From assembly GCF_003966955.1 (NCBI RefSeq), contig NZ_AP019367.1, positions 1,612,001-1,676,000 of the forward strand: a stretch of 64,000 nt of DNA. Direction: 5' to 3'. Both the position numbers and the translations under genes were made by a program. This stretch comes from Parolsenella catena (lineage in GTDB: Bacteria > Actinomycetota > Coriobacteriia > Coriobacteriales > Atopobiaceae). Below, piece by piece: positions 20,050 to 29,335 of this stretch. Positions within the stretch are counted from its first letter, which is position 1. Every line of letters begins with the position of its first letter. The notes under the pieces are model-generated. The model did not search any database and was not told the DNA's origin. It saw only the letters and a program-made list of their open reading frames with translations.

Positions 20050-20376
20050 CTACGAAGCAATCGTCTTGTAATAAGCACCGAAGTCTGCGAGCGAGTCCAT
20101 GACGGGTATCATCTGACGGCCGAGTTCGGTGAGGCCATACTCGACGCGGGGAGGATTCTCGCCATAGTCATGGCGAAAGACCAGCCCGTCATCCTCCATC
20201 TGCCGCAGGCTGTCGGTGAGCACCTTCTGAGAGATTCCCTCGAGGTCGCGGCGTAACTCGTTGAAACGCCAGGGGCGTATGCGCAGGTTACGGATAATGA
20301 GCAACTTCCACTTGCCGCCGATGAGCGCCACCGCCGTCGCGACCGGACACTCCGGAAGCTCCTCTTTCGCCTTCAC
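20050..20376 (-). CDS. HxlR-family transcriptional regulator
   Basis: The protein has 108 aa from a GTG at 20376 (MKAKEELPECPVATAVALIG). It has the family form: an N-terminal Cys (C10) before TAVALIGGKWKLLIIRNL, and a winged helix with RFNELRRDLEGISQKVLTDSL and YGLTELG. HxlR proteins are dimeric redox- or electrophile-sensing regulators that usually control a divergent gene. Here the divergent gene is a cupin, 150 bp away. A longer ORF upstream of the GTG exists but is not family-like. Confidence 0.9.
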   Translation of the reverse strand: MKAKEELPECPVATAVALIGGKWKLLIIRNLRIRPWRFNELRRDLEGISQKVLTDSLRQMEDDGLVFRHDYGENPPRVEYGLTELGRQMIPVMDSLADFGAYYKTIAS

Positions 20377-20425
20377 GGGAGACCCACTTTCCTCGATCGT
20401 GCCGGTTTCAAAAAAAGATACGCAG

Positions 20426-20454
20426 TTACAAATATGTGCGTACTCGTATTTGCA
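20426..20454. promoter_or_regulatory. Inverted repeat between hxlR-type gene and cupin
   Basis: TTACAAATA (20426-20434) and TATTTGCA (20447-20454) form an imperfect inverted repeat (7 of 8 bp) in an AT-rich patch of the divergent intergenic region. It is a candidate operator for the HxlR regulator. Confidence 0.45.
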
Positions 20455-20527
20455 TGTGTCTTTGCGTTGAATGTATCCCACGCAGGAGATGCCTGCAAGG
20501 TAAATCAGCCTCAGGAGAGGAGCCATT

Positions 20528-20881
20528 ATGGCCAATTACGCAAAGACCAACATCGGCAATGAGGGCCGTGTCGAGCTGCACGAGGTACTCGGGCTTACCG
20601 GGGCTGAGGTGAGCGTCAACAAGCTTCCCGCCGGCGCTGGCGTTCCGTTCGTGCATGCGCACAAGGATAACGAGGAGATCTACGGCGTGCTCGAGGGCGC
20701 CGGCTCGGCCACGATCGACGGCGAGGACATCGAGCTTGCCGCCGGCGACTGGTTGCGCGTCTCCCCCGCCGCGCACCGCCAGTTCCGCGCCGCGTCCGAC
20801 TCGGGCATCACGTACGTCTGCATCCAGGTCAAGCAGGGGTCCCTCGACGCCTTTACGGCCGACGACGCCATCATGCTCTAA
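20528..20881 (+). CDS. Single-domain cupin protein
   Basis: The protein has 117 aa; its ATG at 20528 has AGGAGAGGAG upstream. The metal-binding cupin motif 1 is HAHKDNEEIYGVLEG (two His, one Glu) and motif 2 is GDWLRVSPAAHRQF (His). The fold is one beta-barrel. The substrate is unknown; small cupins under HxlR control often act on reactive aldehydes or quinones, or act as sugar-binding enzymes. Divergent from and probably regulated by the HxlR gene. Confidence 0.88.
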   Translation: MANYAKTNIGNEGRVELHEVLGLTGAEVSVNKLPAGAGVPFVHAHKDNEEIYGVLEGAGSATIDGEDIELAAGDWLRVSPAAHRQFRAASDSGITYVCIQVKQGSLDAFTADDAIML

Positions 20882-20904
20882 TTCGCGATCAGTGCGCGAG
20901 GGGC

Positions 20905-21370
20905 CAACGAAGCTACGCGTTGGCTTCTCGCGCAAATCTCATGCTCGCTACCGCCTCTACCCCAGCCTCGAGCAGCAATGGGCCTACTACGCGCGATACA
21001 TCGACTTCATGCCGCGCGAGCCGACCTCCCGACCCCATCTCGACCGTGGGCGTGCGACGACACGTTTCTGCAGGGCGCAGCGCGGCGCGAGGGTCTTGGG
21101 CGGTACGAGCGCTTCGTGCGCGAGGGCGGCGACGGCCACGTGCTGCTGCTGGAGCTCGGCGCGGGCGAGATGACCCCCGGCATCATCATGCTCCCGTTCT
21201 GGAGCATGATGGCGAAGCTGCCGGATGCGCACCTTTTGAACATCAACATCTCGGACGGCTCGGCCCCACTGCAGCTCGGGAGCAAGGCGGAGGCGATCCG
21301 GGCCGACTTGGGTCGGCTCGTCGCGACGCGTGAGTTCGCGATCTGGGACGTTGGTGCAATTAGAAGATGA
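20905..21370 (+). pseudogene. SIR2-family (SirTM-like) deacylase remnant with internal deletion
   Basis: Two frames hold pieces of one protein. The first has RYRLYPSLEQQWAYYARYID, typical of the mid part of macrodomain-linked sirtuins. The second has DDTFLQGAARREGLGRYERF, then HVLLLELGAGEMTPGIIMLPFW, the C-terminal NAD-binding signature of that class. The NAD-binding GAGxS start, the catalytic His region and the Cys4 zinc part between them are missing, so the gene is an internal-deletion relic. No lipoate or macrodomain partner is next to it. Confidence 0.65.
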
Positions 21371-21535
21371 GCCCTTCCTTTTCGGAAAGTCGCCCGTTAG
21401 AAGCCGCAGATCTTATTCGGGTAGTTTTCCCAGGGAATATAACCCAAACGGGACCTCTTTACGGCAGAGCCTATCTTACAGAGCAACGGACTACTTCGCA
21501 CGGCGGCACACGATCCTCGCTATGCTTTGCGCTTT

Positions 21536-22507
21536 TTACTGCTCGCTATTCGCAATCGCCTGGTCGATAAGCTTGTCGAGTGCTGCGCGCTGCTCGGCGG
21601 AGCTGATGGGTCCCACGATTGGATCCCCTACGATGTTGCCATTCTGATCGATGACATACGTTGTCGGGAACGAGAACAAATTTGACGTAAACTTACCGGC
21701 CTCGCTATCCGACTTGAACCAGATGTTCTTATATGTCACGCCCTTCTTGCTCAGCACGTCCTTGGCATCTGCGATTGCGTCCTCGTTGCCATCGAGCGTA
21801 AAGGAATTGACGCCCACGACTTGACCGCCCTTCTCGGCAAGCTCCTGATTCAGGTTCTCAAGATCGCCCAGCTCGCCCACGCACGGCTTGCAAGTGGTGA
21901 ACCAGAAGTTCATGACGGTGACCTTGTTCTTAGAGAACAGCTCGTCGCTGCTCACGTCGTTGCCGTCCAGGTCCTTGCCCGTAAAGCTGGGGAACTTCGT
22001 CGCCTCGCTCGAAGCATTGGCGCCAGCCGTCATGCCCGCGGCCGAAGCGTCGACGCTCTCGCCTGCGCTCGGTGTGCTTCCACAGCTGGGGAACTCCTTC
22101 TCCAAGCTCTCGAGCTTGTCCTCGATCTCCTTGATCTGCTGCGCACCGGCCTTGAGCGTCTTAAGCTCATCCGCCGTAAACTCATCCTTGGCGCCATCGA
22201 TGGTCTTGAGCAGGAAATCGCCGTAATTGCTGCCGTCCTCAATCATTGCCGAGTCTTTATTTGCCGCACTGAATACCTTTTCCCATAATGCGTTGTCACT
22301 CGAAAGGATATCGTTCTCCTTCTGCATGAGCTTTGCATACAGCTCGGCGGCCTCGTCGGCATTGGTCGGCTCCTGCGCAATGAGCTCCGCGATCTTAGAA
22401 TCGGAGCCCGCAGATTCGCTCGCTTTGCCACCAGGTGCCGAACACACCACAAGACACAAGGCCAGCACCGGCACCATAAACAGGGCCGCAATCTTAGAGA
22501 GCTTCAT
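21536..22507 (-). CDS. TlpA-like thioredoxin-fold lipoprotein
   Basis: The protein has 323 aa, starting at the second ATG (22507, MKLSKIAALF), which sits six bases behind GGAGGA. The signal peptide ends in the lipobox LVVC, so the protein is anchored outside the membrane. Residues of about 30-140 are a helical region. The C-terminal half is a TlpA/ResA-type thioredoxin fold with the active site FTTCKPC and the cis-proline loop SFPTTYVID. It is last in a three-gene operon with a 4Fe-4S membrane protein and a CXXC mini-protein, an arrangement known from Clostridioides. It probably moves electrons or disulfides across the membrane. Confidence 0.88.
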   Translation of the reverse strand: MKLSKIAALFMVPVLALCLVVCSAPGGKASESAGSDSKIAELIAQEPTNADEAAELYAKLMQKENDILSSDNALWEKVFSAANKDSAMIEDGSNYGDFLLKTIDGAKDEFTADELKTLKAGAQQIKEIEDKLESLEKEFPSCGSTPSAGESVDASAAGMTAGANASSEATKFPSFTGKDLDGNDVSSDELFSKNKVTVMNFWFTTCKPCVGELGDLENLNQELAEKGGQVVGVNSFTLDGNEDAIADAKDVLSKKGVTYKNIWFKSDSEAGKFTSNLFSFPTTYVIDQNGNIVGDPIVGPISSAEQRAALDKLIDQAIANSEQ

Positions 22508-22537
22508 GGTCATTCCTCCGTTTTGTCGAAGCTTGTT

Positions 22538-23440
22538 TTACTTTTTATCAGCGGTCAGGGGGAGCTTTTCTGCCGGTACATCCAGGCCATAGCGATAGCT
22601 GATGGCATCGACGGGGCAGGCCCCGATGCACTTTCCGCACCGGATGCATTCGGCATGATTGGGTGCGCGGACCACATCGACGTCCATCTGACAAACCTTT
22701 GAACACTTGCCACACGAGACGCATTTGCATGCATCGACCCGAATCCCCAGTAGGGACACCTTATTCATGAGCGCATAGAATGCGCCGAGCGGACAAATCC
22801 ATTTGCAGAAGGGGCGGTAGAACAAAACGCTCAGCAGCACCACGGCAATGAGAACAGCGAGTTTCCAGGTAAAGAGTTGGCCCAACGCAGATCGAATGCC
22901 AGCATTGGCAATGGCCAGAGGAATGGCGCCCTCGAGCACGCCCTGCGGACAGACGTATTTGCAAAAGAACGGGTCCCCCATCCCCAGATCGTTGGCCACC
23001 AGCGCAGGCAGCACTACCACGGCAAACAGCAGCACGAAGTATTTGATATACGTAAGCGCCTTGAGCCTTTTTGTCGAAAGCTTTTTGCCGGGAATCCTAT
23101 GAAGCAGCTCCTGAAGCCAGCCAAACGGGCACAGAAAGCCGCATACAAAGCGTCCCAGCAGCACGCCGAGCAAAATGAGCGTACCGGTAACGTAGTAAGA
23201 AAAGTTGAACTTGGATGAACCCACCACCGACTGGAACGACCCGATGGGGCACGCACCCGATGCCGCGGGGCACGAATAACAGTTAAGCCCAGGTACACAA
23301 ACTGTTTTTCCCGCACCCTGGTAGATGCCACCCTTGGCAAAGTTGGGCAGGTGAATATTGGTAACCAGCGTCGCCGCCGCCTGAATGAATCCTCGAAATC
23401 GGGCCAAAACATGCGACGCAGCGTTTTCTCTTTTATCCAA
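22538..23440 (-). CDS. Membrane 4Fe-4S binding protein (NapH/YccM-like)
   Basis: The start is a TTG at 23440 that overlaps the end of the upstream mini-protein, with GGAG in range; 300 aa. Several transmembrane helices alternate with conserved cysteine patches: NCYSCPAASGACPIG, FVCGFLCPFGW, CKYVCPQG and CKWICPLG. Two ferredoxin motifs follow at the C-terminus, CVSCGKCSKVCQMD and CIRCGKCIGACPVD. This is the electron-transfer partner type of NapH, NosR and RdxA. It lies between the CD1871A-like protein and the TlpA lipoprotein and likely carries electrons from the cytosol to that exported thioredoxin. Confidence 0.88.
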   Translation of the reverse strand: MDKRENAASHVLARFRGFIQAAATLVTNIHLPNFAKGGIYQGAGKTVCVPGLNCYSCPAASGACPIGSFQSVVGSSKFNFSYYVTGTLILLGVLLGRFVCGFLCPFGWLQELLHRIPGKKLSTKRLKALTYIKYFVLLFAVVVLPALVANDLGMGDPFFCKYVCPQGVLEGAIPLAIANAGIRSALGQLFTWKLAVLIAVVLLSVLFYRPFCKWICPLGAFYALMNKVSLLGIRVDACKCVSCGKCSKVCQMDVDVVRAPNHAECIRCGKCIGACPVDAISYRYGLDVPAEKLPLTADKK

Positions 23441-23579
23441 TTCCGATACACTCCAAGCACAGCCTAATCGCTTTGGCCAGCACGGCATCCGCCTCGCCAC
23501 GCATAACGCCAAAGCACACCATGGCAATTCCGACGATCAACAAAGCGACCTGTACCACGGGTTTTACCGCTTTGAACAA
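23433..23579 (-). CDS. CD1871A-family CXXC mini-protein
   Basis: A 48-aa protein from a TTG at 23579, eight bases after AAAGGAG. It has one hydrophobic helix (VVQVALLIVGIAMVCFGVM), then RGEADAVLAKAIRLCLECIGIG at the end, with the conserved CLEC pair. The ATTGGATAA end overlaps the next gene's TTG start, so the two are translationally coupled. Such mini-proteins always travel with the 4Fe-4S/TlpA pair. The role may be as a small thiol carrier or assembly subunit. Confidence 0.8.
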   Translation of the reverse strand: MFKAVKPVVQVALLIVGIAMVCFGVMRGEADAVLAKAIRLCLECIGIG

Positions 23580-23669
23580 CCCGACCACTCCTTTCGCTAC
23601 GCGGCCATTGGACCATATCGACCATAAAATCCGTGTTAAGCGCGATTTGGAATGTGCAAGGAGACTGTT

Positions 23670-24344
23670 ATGCGTATTTTGATCGTCGAAGACGAGCGAG
23701 CACTGTGCGATGCAATCGCGCGCAGCCTGCGAAACTTGGCGTACAGCGTCGACTGCTGTCACGACGGACAGGAGGCGCTCGACCTACTGAGCGTTGAGGC
23801 CTTCGACCTCGTGGTACTCGACCTCAACCTTCCCCGTATCGACGGCATGACCGTACTCAGGGAACTTAGGAAAACCGACTGCGAGACCAAGGTACTGATT
23901 CTGTCCGCACGTGGCGAAGTATCCGATAAAGTCGCCGGACTCGATGCCGGCGCCAACGATTACCTCACCAAGCCGTTTCATCTGGACGAGCTTGCGGCAA
24001 GGATTCGCAGCCTTACCCTCAGACGCTTTACACAAAGCGACATAGTTTTAACCTGCGGAAAGCTCCGCTTTGACACCAAAGCGCGCATCGCCTCCGTGGA
24101 CAGCGAGGCTTTATCTCTTACGCGCAAGGAAACGGGAATCTTGGAATACCTGATGCTTAATCAGGGGCGTCCGGTAAGTCAAGAGGAGCTTATCGAGCAC
24201 GTTTGGGATAGCAGCGTGAACAGCTTTAGCAACGCAACCCGCGTTCATATCTCATCGCTCCGGAAAAAGCTGCGCAGCGCTTTGGGATACGACCCGATTC
24301 GCAATCGGATTGGAGAGGGCTACGTTATGGAGGATGGAGAATGA
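23670..24344 (+). CDS. OmpR/PhoB-family response regulator
   Basis: The protein has 224 aa; its ATG at 23670 follows AAGGAG. The receiver domain has the acidic pair ED at 8-9, phospho-acceptor Asp51 (VVLDLNLP) and Lys of DYLTKPF. The winged-helix effector includes LTRKETGILEYLML and RVHISSLRKKL. It is divergent from the redox operon on its left and overlaps the sensor kinase (ATGA). Given the divergent layout it may control the CD1871A/4Fe-4S/TlpA genes. Confidence 0.92.
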   Translation: MRILIVEDERALCDAIARSLRNLAYSVDCCHDGQEALDLLSVEAFDLVVLDLNLPRIDGMTVLRELRKTDCETKVLILSARGEVSDKVAGLDAGANDYLTKPFHLDELAARIRSLTLRRFTQSDIVLTCGKLRFDTKARIASVDSEALSLTRKETGILEYLMLNQGRPVSQEELIEHVWDSSVNSFSNATRVHISSLRKKLRSALGYDPIRNRIGEGYVMEDGE

Positions 24345-25492
24345 AAGGGCTTTCGCTGCAATGGCGCATAACGATCATGACGGCACTGCTCACGTGTGCG
24401 GCATGCGTGCTGATGAACTGCTTGGTCAGCTATACGGGCATGCGCTACATGGATGCTATCGGCAATGACATCTCGGCCTTTAACGCAACCGGCGAAGATT
24501 CGCCCCGGGCGTTCGACCCAACGAAAGCGGCCCTCGATGACAAGGTTACGATCGTCGTAAACGACGCACAGGAGTCTTTTGGCACAACAGCCTGGTGCAT
24601 CACGACTGGAGTCACACTCCTTGGCGGCGTGCTGGCATACTTTGTGAGCGGCCGCGCGCTCAAGCCACTACGGGATTTTGCCGCCCAGGTAGAGCGCGTG
24701 CAGCCTGACAACCTAAGCGAAACCAGACTCAGTGAAGATGTGCCCACCGAGCTACAACGATGCAGCGCCTCTTTCAACGACATGATTGCTCGTCTTGGCG
24801 AAGGGTTCTCTGCACAGCGTCAGTTTACCGGCAACGCTGCACACGAGCTGCGCACCCCGCTCGCCCTTATGCAAGCACAGATTGAACTATTCATCTCCGA
24901 GCACTCCGGTTTGCAACCCGAAACAGCCGAGCTGCTCGGCCTGTTACAAGAACAAACCGAGCGGATGTCGCGAATGACCAAGGTGCTGCTTGAGATGAGT
25001 GAGCTCCGCAGCGTTCCCTGCGAGGACGATATTGAGCTTGGCCCCCTGTCCGAAGAAGTCCTCACCGACCTCACTCCGCTTGCCGAGCATAAAGACATCG
25101 CCCTCAATTGCAGTGGATGCGCTCTGATAATCGGAAGCGACACGCTTCTCTATCGGCTGGTGTTTAACCTGGTCGAAAATGCCATCCGTTACAGCCGCCC
25201 TGGCTCGACTGTCAACGTCTCTATCCGCGACAACGACAGCCACGTGTTCCTGCGAGTTGAGGATCAGGGCCCGGGAATACCCAAGCAGTACCGTGAGAGC
25301 ATCTTCCAGCCGTTCTTTCGCCTGGATAAATCCCGCAGCAGGGCATACGGCGGTGCAGGGCTCGGGCTAGCGCTTGTTTGGGAGATTGCGTCGCTCCATG
25401 GCGGCACCGCGGAAGTCGAATCAAGTTCCGAGAACGGAACCGTGATGCTCGTGACCCTTCCAAAACGGACTACAGCGCAATCAGATCGCTAA
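24341..25492 (+). CDS. Sensor histidine kinase
   Basis: The protein has 383 aa, overlapping the regulator by 4 bp (ATGA). Two transmembrane helices (about 9-35 and 84-104) frame a short 48-residue extracellular loop. HAMP-like linker, then H-box NAAHELRTPLA with His168, N-box NLVENAIRYS, G1 EDQGPGIP and G2 GGAGLGLAL. A classical class I kinase. The signal is unknown; the small extracytoplasmic loop suggests sensing at or within the membrane. Confidence 0.92.
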   Translation: MKGLSLQWRITIMTALLTCAACVLMNCLVSYTGMRYMDAIGNDISAFNATGEDSPRAFDPTKAALDDKVTIVVNDAQESFGTTAWCITTGVTLLGGVLAYFVSGRALKPLRDFAAQVERVQPDNLSETRLSEDVPTELQRCSASFNDMIARLGEGFSAQRQFTGNAAHELRTPLALMQAQIELFISEHSGLQPETAELLGLLQEQTERMSRMTKVLLEMSELRSVPCEDDIELGPLSEEVLTDLTPLAEHKDIALNCSGCALIIGSDTLLYRLVFNLVENAIRYSRPGSTVNVSIRDNDSHVFLRVEDQGPGIPKQYRESIFQPFFRLDKSRSRAYGGAGLGLALVWEIASLHGGTAEVESSSENGTVMLVTLPKRTTAQSDR

Positions 25493-25552
25493 AACGGCGA
25501 TACCGCGAGGCATGGCGCGGGTCTGCAAGATTGCACGGCCTCGCAACCCTTG

Positions 25553-25975
25553 CTATTGCGAATTTGAATTGCGCCATTCTGGGGCCTCGCGGTTCAGACC
25601 GGCAATTTTCCGCCGCGCCGCCCATATGGCCCTCGAAGAGTTCGCAACCGTAACAAACGTTGGGAGGCCCTTAGCGGCAGCCCTGGTTCCATCGGACCAT
25701 TCAGTTCCGATCGCTTTGCGCGAGAAGTCGAGCAGGCGGTCGCGGTAGTACCCGTACTGCGCCCGGCGTACCCCGATCTCGGCAGGGATACCGTCGGTGA
25801 GCGATTTCGTTAGGGTGTCGAAGCGGTCGAGGATGTCGACGACCTTCTGCTGGGTGCCGATGGATGGGGCGGGAATCTCGACCCTCGATAAGTCCGCAGG
25901 CGCGGCTTCGATTACCTTTGTCCCTTTCGCTACCGTCTCCAGGGCTTGCCTTTTCGATTTAGCGTATTGCTCTTC
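25553..25975 (-). pseudogene. hsdS 3' fragment (type I specificity subunit relic)
   Basis: The reverse strand encodes the end of an HsdS: LSRVEIPAPSIGTQQKVVDI, then LDRFDTLTKSLTDGIPAEIG, the conserved C-terminal RRAQYGYYRDRLLDFSR, and a stop at 25553. There is no start and no recognition domain. Its 5' edge touches the truncated tetR at about 25975. The motif style (IPAEIxxRxxQYxYYRD) differs from the hsdS at 14683, so it comes from another type I system. Confidence 0.75.
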
Positions 25976-26075
25976 AGATCATCGTGGTGTGCTCGTAGCC
26001 GCGCTCCGCGAGGAGCCGCTCGGCAACGTCGAGAATCTTCTCGACCGTCTCCTCCGGGTACTTATTGCGTGCCAC
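25974..26075 (-). pseudogene. TetR regulator, truncated after the first helices
   Basis: GTG at 26075 behind GGAGGTGCCT opens MARNKYPEETVEKILDVAER, then LLAERGYEHTTM and a TGA. This is the start of a TetR DNA-binding domain cut before the recognition helix. The cut coincides with the junction to the hsdS fragment. It faces the ABC transporter that it probably once repressed. Confidence 0.72.
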
Positions 26076-26092
26076 AGGCACCTCCGTTCTTC

Positions 26093-26104
26093 TTATCGCG
26101 ATAA
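26093..26104. promoter_or_regulatory. Perfect palindrome TTATCGCGATAA, possible TetR operator
   Basis: A 12-bp perfect palindrome sits just upstream of the truncated tetR start and 167 bp before the ABC transporter gene. The place and form fit an old TetR operator. Confidence 0.4.
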
Positions 26105-26270
26105 ACAAACCATGAGTGGCGTACAGGTCGAGAAGGGCTGGCGCCAAAAGAGCCCAACAGCCGTTACGGCTTCGTTAGAAACGCGCCCCACCATGGATGG
26201 TGAACCCGAAAGGTAAGGCGCGCGGGCACGGCGACTCGGCCCGCGCGCCCGGAAGAGAAAGGATAAACCC

Positions 26271-26995
<725 letters not shown>

Positions 26996-26999
<4 letters not shown>

Positions 27000-27766
27000 C
27001 GGGCGAGAAAGGCGGCCTGCTCGCGGGCCTGCGCGCTGAGGCCCTGAAGTCGCGCCACGCGGCACCGGTTCGCCTGGCCGTGCTCATGGCGCTGCCGATG
27101 CCGCTGCTCGGCGCGATGCCCTACCGGGGCGTGCAGATCTTCAGCGCGTGGAACTACTGGTACGCGCTCTTCCTGCCCGTGGCTCTCTCGCTCGTGGTGG
27201 CGTGCGTCGCGCGGGCGGACGCGCGCACGCGGATGCGGGGGCTTCTAGGCCTGGGCTTCCCGCTCGGGCGCGCCTGGTGGGCCAAGGCGCTCTGGTGCCT
27301 CGCGCTCTGCACGCTCTCGAACCTCGTGGTCTTCGGCATCTACCTCGCGGGCTCGGCGTTCTCCTCGCAGGGCCTCACGGCCGCGGGCACGCTCACGATG
27401 CTCCTCTGCGCGCTCGCCAACACGGTGACCGCGGCGTGGATGATCCCCGCAGGGCTCTTCCTCACGGCGCGGCTCGGCATGCTCGCGGGCATCTTCTGCC
27501 CGCTCGCCGCACAGCTCGTGGGTGGGTTCGCCTGGTCGCTGGTGCCGCTGCCGCAGCTCTTTCCACCGTCGGCGAGCATGGTCATCCCCACGAGCTTCAT
27601 CCCCGTGCTGCCGAGCGGCGAGCCACTCGCGGCGGACATGGCGCTCGGCGGGGCGCTCACGGCGGACGGCATGCTCACACTGGCGGGCCTTGCGGTCTGC
27701 GCGCTCGCGTTCGCCGCGCTCACGGCGGCGGGCGCGGCCTGGTTCGCGCGCTCCGAGGAGAGGTGA
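26996..27766 (+). CDS. ABC permease, LanE/MutE-like
   Basis: The protein has 256 aa, overlapping the ATPase gene. It has six hydrophobic segments. The start (GLRAEALKSRHAAPVRLAVL) is typical for the first permease of lantibiotic-immunity exporters, with the IFSAWNYWYALFLP loop after helix 1. Its stop overlaps the start of the second permease. GC content is very high (over 70 percent by eye). Confidence 0.82.
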
Positions 27767-28581
27767 TGGCCATGACACGACTCTCCGACCCGGCGCCGCG
27801 CATGACTCTCCCGCGGGCCCTGCTCTCCGAGGCCCTGCGCCTGGCGCGCTCCCCGCTCACGGCGGTGCACCTCGTCTGCGGTCTGGCAGCCGGTCTTGCC
27901 TGCGGCGAGTACTTCTCCGTAACCCGATGGGACCCGGCGCTGGGCGCGGACGCCTACGCCCAGTTCCTCGGCGCCCTCATGCCGCTCATGTCCGCCATCG
28001 TCTGCGGGCTCGCCGTGGACGAGGAGCGCGCTGCCGGGCGCCTCGCCAACCTCACGGCGGTCCCCTCGCGCGGGCGCGCCGTCGCGGCGAAGCTGCTCGC
28101 CCTTGCGGCGCTCGGCGCGGGCGCGCTGGCCGTGGCGCTCGGCGTGTTCGGGGCCGTGCTCGCCGTCGCCGGGCGCCTGCCGCTCGGGCCCGCTCCGCTT
28201 GCGGCCACCTGGGCGGGCATCGTGCTGGGCAGCCTGCCCCTCTATGCGCTGGGGCTCGGCGTGGCCCTGCGCCTCGGCCGCAACGCCGCCATCGGCGCCG
28301 GCGCGGCGGGGATGCTCCTCGCGTTCTTCTCAGTGGGCGGACTTGCGCACGGCCTCATGACCGGTGAGCTCACCGGTGCCCTGGCGACGCCCCTGAGCTG
28401 GGTGCCGCTCGCCTGGCCCGCGCGCCTGGGGTCGCTCGGGGTAGAGGCCTTCATCGACGCCGCACGCGCGGCGGGCCCTCTCCTCACGACTGCGCTCGCT
28501 GGCCTCGTGCTCACCCTGGCAACCGCCGCCGTCCTTATCGCCTGGTTCTGCCGCTTCGAGGACGGGAGGGCAGATGCGTAG
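27766..28581 (+). CDS. ABC permease, LanG/MutG-like
   Basis: The protein has 271 aa from the ATG at 27766, overlapping the previous stop; a second ATG at 27772 is an alternative. Six hydrophobic segments follow the LLSEALRLARSPLTAVH start, and EYFSVTRWDPALGADAYAQF is an extracytoplasmic loop. It is the second permease of the LanFEG-like exporter. Confidence 0.82.
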   Translation: MAMTRLSDPAPRMTLPRALLSEALRLARSPLTAVHLVCGLAAGLACGEYFSVTRWDPALGADAYAQFLGALMPLMSAIVCGLAVDEERAAGRLANLTAVPSRGRAVAAKLLALAALGAGALAVALGVFGAVLAVAGRLPLGPAPLAATWAGIVLGSLPLYALGLGVALRLGRNAAIGAGAAGMLLAFFSVGGLAHGLMTGELTGALATPLSWVPLAWPARLGSLGVEAFIDAARAAGPLLTTALAGLVLTLATAAVLIAWFCRFEDGRADA

Positions 28582-28672
28582 CGCGGCCGAGGCACCCGCG
28601 GCTGCGCGCGGGGCTCTGGACCGCTGAGCGCGGCGCAAGTACAATGCCGGCGGGAGTTTCAGGAGGTCGAAC

Positions 28673-29335
28673 ATGGCGAGGATACTGGCAGTGGATGATG
28701 AGCGGGCGATCCTCGACGCGCTCGCGCGCGTCCTCGGCCGCGACGGCCATGAGGTCGTCAAGGCAGCGGACCCGACGGCGGTCCCGGGGATGGACCTCTC
28801 GCGCTTCGACCTCGTGCTCTGCGACGTCATGATGCCGGGGCTCGACGGCTTCGAGCTCGTGCGGCAGATCCGCCCGGACTTCGACGGGCCCATCATCTTC
28901 CTGACCGCGCGCGTGGCCGAGGAGGACGCCGTGGCCGGCTACGGCCTGGGCGCCGACGACTACGTCCGCAAGCCCTTCGGGGCCGCGGAGCTGCGCGCCA
29001 AGGTCGCGGCCCATCTACGCCGTGAGCGCCGGCCGCGCTCACACGCCCTCTCCTTCGGGGAGGTGCGGATCGACCTCGGGGCGCACGGCCTCGCCGTGGG
29101 CGGCGAGGCCGTGCCGCTCACGCCCACCGAGTACGCCATCTGCGAGTACCTCGCCCGCCACCCCGGGCAGGTCATGAGCCGCGCGCAAATCCGCGAGGCA
29201 GTGCTCGGCTGGGAGAGCGACGCCGACGACGCGGCCATATCCATGCAGGTCAGCCGCGCCCGGAGGAAACTCTCCGAGGCCGGCGCCGACCCGATCGCGA
29301 CCGTCTGGGGAATGGGGTACAAGTGGCAGCTCTGA
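28673..29335 (+). CDS. OmpR-family response regulator linked to the ABC exporter
   Basis: The protein has 220 aa; its ATG at 28673 follows AGGAGGTCGAAC. Receiver Asp51 lies in DLVLCDVMMPGLDG, with the K of DYVRKPFG. The winged-helix domain contains LTPTEYAICEYLARH and QVSRARRKL. It is in line with the exporter genes and overlaps its kinase, so it most likely controls the exporter. Confidence 0.92.
   Translation: MARILAVDDERAILDALARVLGRDGHEVVKAADPTAVPGMDLSRFDLVLCDVMMPGLDGFELVRQIRPDFDGPIIFLTARVAEEDAVAGYGLGADDYVRKPFGAAELRAKVAAHLRRERRPRSHALSFGEVRIDLGAHGLAVGGEAVPLTPTEYAICEYLARHPGQVMSRAQIREAVLGWESDADDAAISMQVSRARRKLSEAGADPIATVWGMGYKWQL

Noticed and set aside
25797-26216. Forward 139-aa ORF
   Set aside because: It is antisense to the hsdS and tetR fragments, which have recognisable motifs.
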